A stretch of 20,122 nucleotides of DNA, taken from contig DUIP01000086.1 in NCBI GenBank assembly GCA_013330285.1, positions 3,477 to 23,598 on the forward strand. Direction: 5' to 3'. Position 1 is the stretch's first letter, and every line of letters starts with the position of its first letter. This stretch comes from Candidatus Poseidoniaceae archaeon. Lineage in GTDB: Archaea > Thermoplasmatota > Poseidoniia > Poseidoniales > Poseidoniaceae. The translations under genes and the position numbers were made by a program. This document shows positions 15,781 to 20,122 of this stretch, piece after piece. The notes under the pieces are model-generated. The model was not told the DNA's origin. It ran no database searches and was given only the letters and a program-made list of their open reading frames with translations.

Positions 15781-16197
15781 TTGGCTCATGAGGTTGCCTC
15801 AACGAGTTCAACAAAAGAAGATGCACCAAGCATTGATGAGGCTTGGCTGAGAGCCACTTGCATGGCAGAAGGTCCGAGCCTCAGTGATTTCATGCGACAT
15901 TTGCAAGCCGTGCTGGAGGAGTCAACGGACATTCCGGATGCAGAAGAGCGACAACAGCGCCAGTGGCAAATTGAAGCAGCCATCCAAGAAGCGATCATCT
16001 TTGGAAATCGATTTAGAGAACTTCAGGAGCACGGCATCGACCCGCTGCGGTTGGTCAAGCCAAAGGAAAACGATCCGGCAGCACCACCCGTCAACAAGAT
16101 TGAGGCTTTGAAAACCGGTAGCATGCATTGTGCTGCTTGCGGCGCACACCTTGAAGCAGATCTCAGTTTCTGTCCCGCTTGTGGACAAGAAAAGTGA
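15781..16197 (+). CDS. Small zinc-ribbon protein of unknown function
   Basis: At most 138 residues: a charged helical N-terminal region (about 28-85, including DAEERQQRQWQIEAAIQEAI), a Pro-rich linker and a C-terminal zinc ribbon, C117-x2-C120 and C131-x2-C134 (CAACGAHL and FCPACG). Such ribbons mediate protein or nucleic-acid contacts; no family assignment is possible. Start is uncertain: TTG at 15781 gives a 17-base divergent gap to the kinase and has no SD, whereas ATG at 15862 has GAGAG about eight bases upstream and would give 111 residues. It converges on the KptA gene with a two-base gap between stop codons. Confidence 0.7.
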   Translation: MAHEVASTSSTKEDAPSIDEAWLRATCMAEGPSLSDFMRHLQAVLEESTDIPDAEERQQRQWQIEAAIQEAIIFGNRFRELQEHGIDPLRLVKPKENDPAAPPVNKIEALKTGSMHCAACGAHLEADLSFCPACGQEK

Positions 16198-16199
16198 GT

Positions 16200-16907
16200 T
16201 CACTCTTCTTCTTCGAGTTCCCACTGCGCAATTATTTCGAGCACCATTGGGTCATCGTCTTCGATTTGGTACAGGTACTCACCAGGCATTTCATCGACGA
16301 GGTAGACTGTTGTACCTGCTCGGTAAATGACGTGGCCGTCTGCAATTGCTCTGACCGTATCAACTTCAAGAATAGCCGGACGATCAATTCGAACGTGACC
16401 CGCTTCCATGGCGTTGCTGATCGATTTTGACAAGTGGACGTGCTTGCGGTCGCCTGCAGTGATCCCGAGTTCCTTGATGGTTTCAACTTGCTCAGGTTCG
16501 CAAGGCCAGTAAAGTGCTTCTGGAATGTCATCGGTTGGAAGGTCAAGTTCCAGCTCAATGGAGTGGCCATAGGTTGCTCGAAGCATGTCGCCTTCAACTT
16601 GGTATCGACCTTTTTCATCGGAACTTGCAATGGCTGCGAAGTGCCATCCACGCAACCAGTGGTAGTGACGGCGTTGCTTGGCAATATTTTCTGACAACTC
16701 ACGAGAGTTGACCCATCCATTGATGTCCATTTCCACATTGAACTTTTCAGGAGCGTGACGGAGGACCAATGCAAGCATGCGACCAAGGGAATTTGCCTCA
16801 CGGTCACTCATGATGAATTTGCCTTCTTCGTTGCAAACATGGCAGTTTGGACCTGAGAAAAATCCGTTGTTTATTTTGCAGGATCTACTCCGACATTGAC
16901 GTAGCAT
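16200..16907 (-). CDS. kptA: RNA 2'-phosphotransferase KptA/Tpt1
   Basis: A 235-residue Tpt1/KptA-family protein. These enzymes transfer an internal RNA 2'-phosphate to NAD+, giving ADP-ribose 1'',2''-cyclic phosphate. Motifs: LALVLRHAPEKFNVEMD with R50-H51, KGRYQVEGDMLRATYGHS with R110 and GHS, and DRKHVHLSKS and ILEVDTVRAIADGHVIYRA later. The N-terminal extension carries C5, C10, C22 and C25 (GFFSGPNCHVCNEEGKF), similar to the zinc site found at the front of many archaeal KptA proteins; this favours the ATG at 16907 over ATG 16811. No SD precedes 16907, but a TATA-like element lies 26-35 bases upstream, suggesting a leaderless mRNA. Since archaeal tRNA splicing (RtcB) is not known to leave a 2'-phosphate, its substrate is unclear. 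Confidence 0.92.
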   Translation of the reverse strand: MLRQCRSRSCKINNGFFSGPNCHVCNEEGKFIMSDREANSLGRMLALVLRHAPEKFNVEMDINGWVNSRELSENIAKQRRHYHWLRGWHFAAIASSDEKGRYQVEGDMLRATYGHSIELELDLPTDDIPEALYWPCEPEQVETIKELGITAGDRKHVHLSKSISNAMEAGHVRIDRPAILEVDTVRAIADGHVIYRAGTTVYLVDEMPGEYLYQIEDDDPMVLEIIAQWELEEEE

Positions 16908-16932
16908 ATTTGCCGGGGAGCAGACCGTGTTC

Positions 16933-16942
16933 TTAGAGTATA
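16933..16942. promoter_or_regulatory. Shared TATA-like element between KptA and thiolase
   Basis: TTAGAGTATA lies in the divergent spacer between KptA (ATG at 16907, minus) and the thiolase (ATG at 17014, plus). On the minus strand (TATACTCTAA) its distance to the KptA start fits a leaderless transcript. On the plus strand it would give a leader of roughly 50 bases. Weak match; single-base evidence only. Confidence 0.35.
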
Positions 16943-17013
16943 GGGTGGAACCAACTGCGTCGACACACGATTTCAACCGAGCAAATCAAATGCTGAGGGC
17001 TTTTGGTTATGGC

Positions 17014-18186
17014 ATGGTCGATGTCGCCGTCATTGGTGCAGGTCAAACAAAGTACGGAAACCACCCGTCTGGATTGAAGGGTATGTGGGCTGAGGCTGCT
17101 GAGCGAGCTTTTGCAAGCGTCGACCAAAATTTTGAACCAAGGCATGTTGATGAAGCCTTCATCGGAAGCGTTGCCTTTGGTGGAGGACAACTTGGCAATA
17201 CCGCAGCACTGCTTACCGAACATTCAGGCCTCGAGGGCATTCCAGTTCGACGCGTGGAAAATGCTTGTGCATCATCTGGATTTGCTCTACGTGACGCATG
17301 GATGGCGATCAAGAGCGGGCAAGCGGATGTTGTTGTCGCAGGTGGAATCGAGAAAATGAATGACCTCTCAGCAGAACGCCGACGGTTTTGGCTTGGCGTT
17401 TCTGGCGATACCGAATGGGAGCGTCTTGCTGGACTGACCTTCCCTGGCACCTATGCACTTATGGCGCGCCGACATTTTCACGAGTACGATTCAACCCACG
17501 ATGATCTCGTCAATATCAGCGTCAAGAATCACATGCATGGTTTTGAAAATGAAATGGCTCATATTCGTAAGCAGGTTTCGTTTGAGAAGGCACAAAGTGG
17601 TTTCATGGTCGCCGACCCGCTTACGCTCTATGATTGCTGCCCTACATCAGATGGTGCTTCGGCCGTCATCCTTGCAGCCGATCATGTGGTTCGACAATTC
17701 ACCGACGATCCGGTCTGGCTTCGCTCATCTGGAGCAGGGTCCGACTATCTCGCTTTGCACGATCGCCCAAGCATCACGCAAGTCAAAGCCACACAACAGG
17801 CCTCCAGTGCAGCCTACAAAGCTGCTGGAATTACCGCTGCAGACGTGGATTTAGCTGAGGTGCATGATTGTTTTACAATTGCAGAACTCTTGGCTACCGA
17901 AGATCTTGGGTTTGCAGAGCGTGGCCAAGGCGGGGTATTTGCCCGAGAACAACGGGGTGTACGCAACCAAGGTGATGTCTGTATCAACCCAAGTGGCGGA
18001 CTCAAATCCAAAGGACACCCGCTTGGTGCAACTGGGACCGGACAAGCTGTTGAGGTGTTCAAGCAATTGCGAGGAAGTGTGGAAGATGCTCGACAAGTGC
18101 GGGATGCAGAAATTGGAATCACACACAACGTTGGTGGCTCTGGTGCCACATGTGCCGTTCACGTGTTTGGGAGGGATCGCTCATGA
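17014..18186 (+). CDS. Archaeal thiolase (acetyl-CoA acetyltransferase family)
   Basis: A 390-residue thiolase of the SCP-x/archaeal type. C85 in ENACASSGFALRD is the acyl-accepting cysteine, H284 in EVHDCFTIAELL and H335 in LKSKGHPLGATGTGQ are the other active-site residues, and GGIEKMNDLS and DPLTLYDCCPTSDGAS match the archaeal subfamily. Thiolases condense two acetyl-CoA into acetoacetyl-CoA, the first step of the mevalonate route; in archaea the enzyme forms a complex with HMG-CoA synthase through a DUF35 protein. An HMG-CoA synthase gene is not adjacent here. ATG 17014 (MVDVAVIGAGQT) fits the family; ATG 16990 and GTG 16927 extend the frame. Its stop overlaps the start of a DUF35-like gene (ATGA). 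A fatty-acid beta-oxidation role is an alternative. Confidence 0.92.
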   Translation: MVDVAVIGAGQTKYGNHPSGLKGMWAEAAERAFASVDQNFEPRHVDEAFIGSVAFGGGQLGNTAALLTEHSGLEGIPVRRVENACASSGFALRDAWMAIKSGQADVVVAGGIEKMNDLSAERRRFWLGVSGDTEWERLAGLTFPGTYALMARRHFHEYDSTHDDLVNISVKNHMHGFENEMAHIRKQVSFEKAQSGFMVADPLTLYDCCPTSDGASAVILAADHVVRQFTDDPVWLRSSGAGSDYLALHDRPSITQVKATQQASSAAYKAAGITAADVDLAEVHDCFTIAELLATEDLGFAERGQGGVFAREQRGVRNQGDVCINPSGGLKSKGHPLGATGTGQAVEVFKQLRGSVEDARQVRDAEIGITHNVGGSGATCAVHVFGRDRS

Positions 18187-19025
18187 ACGAAGTGATTGAG
18201 TGGCAAGGTTACTTAGGCATGTTTGATGAAAACGCCCTGATGATGCAATCGCCCTACATCCACAACGATGTTCTTGTTTTTGGCGCCGATTCAGATTACA
18301 CGACCATGGCCATTGCTGGTTTGCACTTGCTTTCGAGCCGTGGAATCATGATCAGCGAAATTCGCAGCCTACCATTGGTCAACCCGTCTGCCGTCAAGAG
18401 TGCAACTGGCGTCACAGTGTTGTGCGGTGAGGAAGAGGAAGCATGTGACTGGAACCTTCTGGTTGGCGAGGAAGCCACCCTGGTTTTCACCAATGATCTG
18501 GAACGCGATTTGGGATTCCACGGGCCCTCCGAACTCGAATCCTTGGATTCTACTTTTTACTCTGATATGCAAGCCGCTTGGGAAAAAGAGCTGAGTTCTA
18601 CACACGTATCCCAAGGCGCCTATGTCTCTGAAGCTGCGTACATGGAAGGTGCTGATGCACGCCTGGGCTTTATGGCTCAATCACATGACCATGCACTCGT
18701 ATGGCCGCCACGTCAAATGGACGGCGATGGAAAGCGACTGCAACAAGCCAACAGCCCACTCTTGGCATCGGCTGTGGTTGAATCATGGACCAAACTAAGT
18801 GCAGCAGGCGCACCATCTGAATTTGCTCTGCGAGCACCTGTTCTTGGGGGAATTCAGACGGTCTTTGTTCGATTTGAGCAAGGGCCTTGTGGCGTATTTT
18901 TGATCGCTGATGATGAACAATACGAACCCTCGATTGGAGATCAGGTCACCTTCGTCGTTCGAAGAATCTATGCGCAGGAAGGTCTCATCCGCTATGGTAT
19001 GAAAGCAATACCTGCATCAAATTAA
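18183..19025 (+). CDS. DUF35-like OB-fold protein with extra N-terminal domain
   Basis: A 280-residue protein. The C-terminal part (about 168-277) fits DUF35, the OB-fold partner of archaeal thiolase: VWPPRQM at 173-179 where the ribbon usually has PPRPxCPxC, then TKLSAAGAPSEFALRAP, VFVRFEQGPCGVFLIADDE and the terminal LIRYGMKAI. The zinc-ribbon cysteines normally present in that ribbon are absent. DUF35 proteins are usually about 130 residues, so some 165 N-terminal residues are extra. That region (GADSDYTTMAIAGLHLLSSR, then EIRSLPLVNPSAV) faintly recalls a thiolase-fold or HMG-CoA-synthase segment but has no clear catalytic residues. ATGA overlap with the thiolase and GGAGG at 18170-18174 support coupled synthesis, as in known thiolase-DUF35 pairs. 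The scaffold role is inferred from this pairing. Confidence 0.75.
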   Translation: MNEVIEWQGYLGMFDENALMMQSPYIHNDVLVFGADSDYTTMAIAGLHLLSSRGIMISEIRSLPLVNPSAVKSATGVTVLCGEEEEACDWNLLVGEEATLVFTNDLERDLGFHGPSELESLDSTFYSDMQAAWEKELSSTHVSQGAYVSEAAYMEGADARLGFMAQSHDHALVWPPRQMDGDGKRLQQANSPLLASAVVESWTKLSAAGAPSEFALRAPVLGGIQTVFVRFEQGPCGVFLIADDEQYEPSIGDQVTFVVRRIYAQEGLIRYGMKAIPASN

Positions 19026-19037
19026 TTTTGATTCACC

Positions 19038-19045
19038 AATTATAT
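19038..19045 (+). promoter_or_regulatory. TATA-like box before the double zinc-ribbon gene
   Basis: AATTATAT is the most AT-rich point of the spacer after the DUF35-like gene. A start about 25 bases downstream would leave a leader near 20 bases before the ATG at 19087. This suggests the last gene has its own promoter. Confidence 0.45.
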
Positions 19046-19086
19046 CGCCCAAAGTATTGATAGAAAGGCAATCACCTCCCCAGTCT

Positions 19087-20103
19087 ATGGCAGGGTTTGG
19101 GAACATAAGGAAAGGCCGCCGCGATGCTGTTGAAAATCTCCAATACACCGAAGGCGGAGATTGCCCACGCTGCGGTGGCGAAGCCCAATCATCAACCATG
19201 AAGGGCTACCTTATGTGTGTCTCCTGTAACCATGAATGGGCGGATCCAAACCATGTTGAAGAATCAACTCGCATGCCACCTCCAACATACAGGCAAGATG
19301 CGGAAATGATTGAGGAATTCAAGAAAGAAGTTGAATCTGGAAGCCTCGCTGGCGTGCTGGGCGTTGAGTCAAACCTCACAGAAGAACAAGAAGCATCGCT
19401 TAGTCGATTGGAGGATAAATGGATGAGTGGCATGAAAGGCCACTTCAACACCGCAACAGAAGATCGCAAACCGCTGATGATCAGTTTCGATGATGACGAC
19501 AACATCGTTTCAACCGAAGTGGCAGCACTCACAATTGTTGCCAATGGTTTTGATGGCGGAGAAGAGATTCGATTGGAGTACCCCGGACTGGGTACAGAAT
19601 TCTATGAATTCAACGTCGCCGATCCAAATGGTTGGCGAAGAGGACGCAGTGCAGCAGACACTGCACGCTCCATCACGAACGTCATCAACAACAATTCCAG
19701 TCTGGTCTATGCAACCCTCGAAGGTGTTCGAATCTCATTGGAACTTCGAGATGACAAACTCAAGCCTGAATCATTGGTCCTTTTCGTTGATGACCCCGGG
19801 GGTACGGACATCGTTGCTGAGAAGAATGGTGTCGTTCTTGACGCCAGAGATATCCGTGATTTCGAAGATTATCGGAACGTCGTTGAACTCGTCCTCGAAG
19901 ACGGAATCATTTCTCCAAGCGAAGATCAGTTGCTCTGGTCCATGCGGCAACAACTTGGAATCGATGATGTGTATCACGTGCAAATGGTCATGGAAGTCTG
20001 TGGTGATCAAGCTCTCAAAGAGTGCACACAATGTTCGAAGATGGCCAAATTGTATCCTGAATATGCTGCATGGTATTGTGAAACTTGTGAAGCATGGTGC
20101 TGA
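19087..20103 (+). CDS. Protein of unknown function with N- and C-terminal zinc ribbons
   Basis: A 338-residue soluble protein. The N-terminal ribbon has C26-x2-C29 and C44-x2-C47 (CPRCGGEA, MCVSCNHEW); the C-terminal ribbon has C313-x2-C316 and C331-x2-C334 (CTQCSKMA, YCETCEAWC). Between them lie an acidic helical stretch (about 60-130), a mainly beta region (about 135-250, with TIVANGFDGGEEIRLEYPG and SLVYATLEGVRISLELRDD) and a short helical segment (DGIISPSEDQLLWSMRQQLG near 275-295) that recalls TerB- or SHOCT-like helical pairs. I do not recognise the family. The ribbons would suit binding to nucleic acid or a protein complex. The ATG at 19087 is preferred over TTG 19057; no SD precedes it, and a TATA-like box lies upstream. 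It ends 19 bases before the window edge. Confidence 0.8.
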   Translation: MAGFGNIRKGRRDAVENLQYTEGGDCPRCGGEAQSSTMKGYLMCVSCNHEWADPNHVEESTRMPPPTYRQDAEMIEEFKKEVESGSLAGVLGVESNLTEEQEASLSRLEDKWMSGMKGHFNTATEDRKPLMISFDDDDNIVSTEVAALTIVANGFDGGEEIRLEYPGLGTEFYEFNVADPNGWRRGRSAADTARSITNVINNNSSLVYATLEGVRISLELRDDKLKPESLVLFVDDPGGTDIVAEKNGVVLDARDIRDFEDYRNVVELVLEDGIISPSEDQLLWSMRQQLGIDDVYHVQMVMEVCGDQALKECTQCSKMAKLYPEYAAWYCETCEAWC

Positions 20104-20122
20104 GGTAAGTTCGTTGCCTTCT

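Noticed and set aside
16927..17013. N-terminal extension of the thiolase from GTG 16927
   Set aside because: It would include the TATA-like element, and the family begins at the MVDVAVIGAG strand.
1..20122. CRISPR arrays, insertion sequences, prophage genes, tRNA or rRNA
   Set aside because: No spaced repeats, terminal inverted repeats, transposase or integrase motifs, or cloverleaf-like segments were seen in the spacers.

Overview
The window is chromosomal DNA from an archaeon. It carries the conserved archaeal exosome superoperon (proteasome alpha, SBDS, Rrp4, Rrp41, Rrp42, L37Ae, Pcc1, prefoldin beta, DHH protein), archaeal-type uS12, uS7 and EF-2, and archaeal isoprenoid-lipid genes. Genes are tightly packed, many starts overlap the previous stop, and Shine-Dalgarno sites resemble GGAGGTGA. 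The protein style, mid-range base composition and gene set fit a mesophilic marine euryarchaeon such as Marine Group II (Poseidoniales/Thermoplasmatota). That lineage is an inference; there is no rRNA here to confirm it.

Layout. 1-6220 (+): end of proteasome alpha, then a translation/RNA-processing operon (SBDS, exosome cap and ring subunits, L37Ae, Pcc1, prefoldin beta, DHH phosphoesterase) ending in an unrecognised helical-repeat protein. The usual RpoP and DUF3194 genes are not present in the series. 6267-9003 (-): UbiD-family decarboxylase, TPR protein and Nudix hydrolase, read in that order. 9208-12644 (+): a short str cluster (uS12, uS7, EF-2), followed by a MOSC-domain protein. 13113-15763 (-): isopentenyl phosphate kinase followed by one polypeptide that joins a type I IPP isomerase to a geranylgeranyl diphosphate synthase. 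15781-16907: a small zinc-ribbon protein (+) converging on a KptA/Tpt1 RNA 2'-phosphotransferase (-). 17014-20103 (+): a thiolase, an unusual DUF35-like protein, and a protein with a zinc ribbon at each end.

Two themes emerge. The first is RNA and protein quality control (exosome, SBDS, KEOPS Pcc1, prefoldin, ribosomal proteins, EF-2, KptA). The second is isoprenoid synthesis: a thiolase with a DUF35-like partner (entry to the mevalonate route in archaea), a UbiD-family decarboxylase that could be the anhydromevalonate-phosphate decarboxylase of the archaeal mevalonate pathway, isopentenyl phosphate kinase, and the isomerase-prenyltransferase fusion. Together they would cover several steps from acetyl-CoA towards the geranylgeranyl chain of archaeal lipids.

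I saw no tRNA or rRNA genes, CRISPR array, insertion sequence or prophage. No spacer exceeds about 205 bases; the two longest are 9004-9207 and 10277-10436, and both are described.
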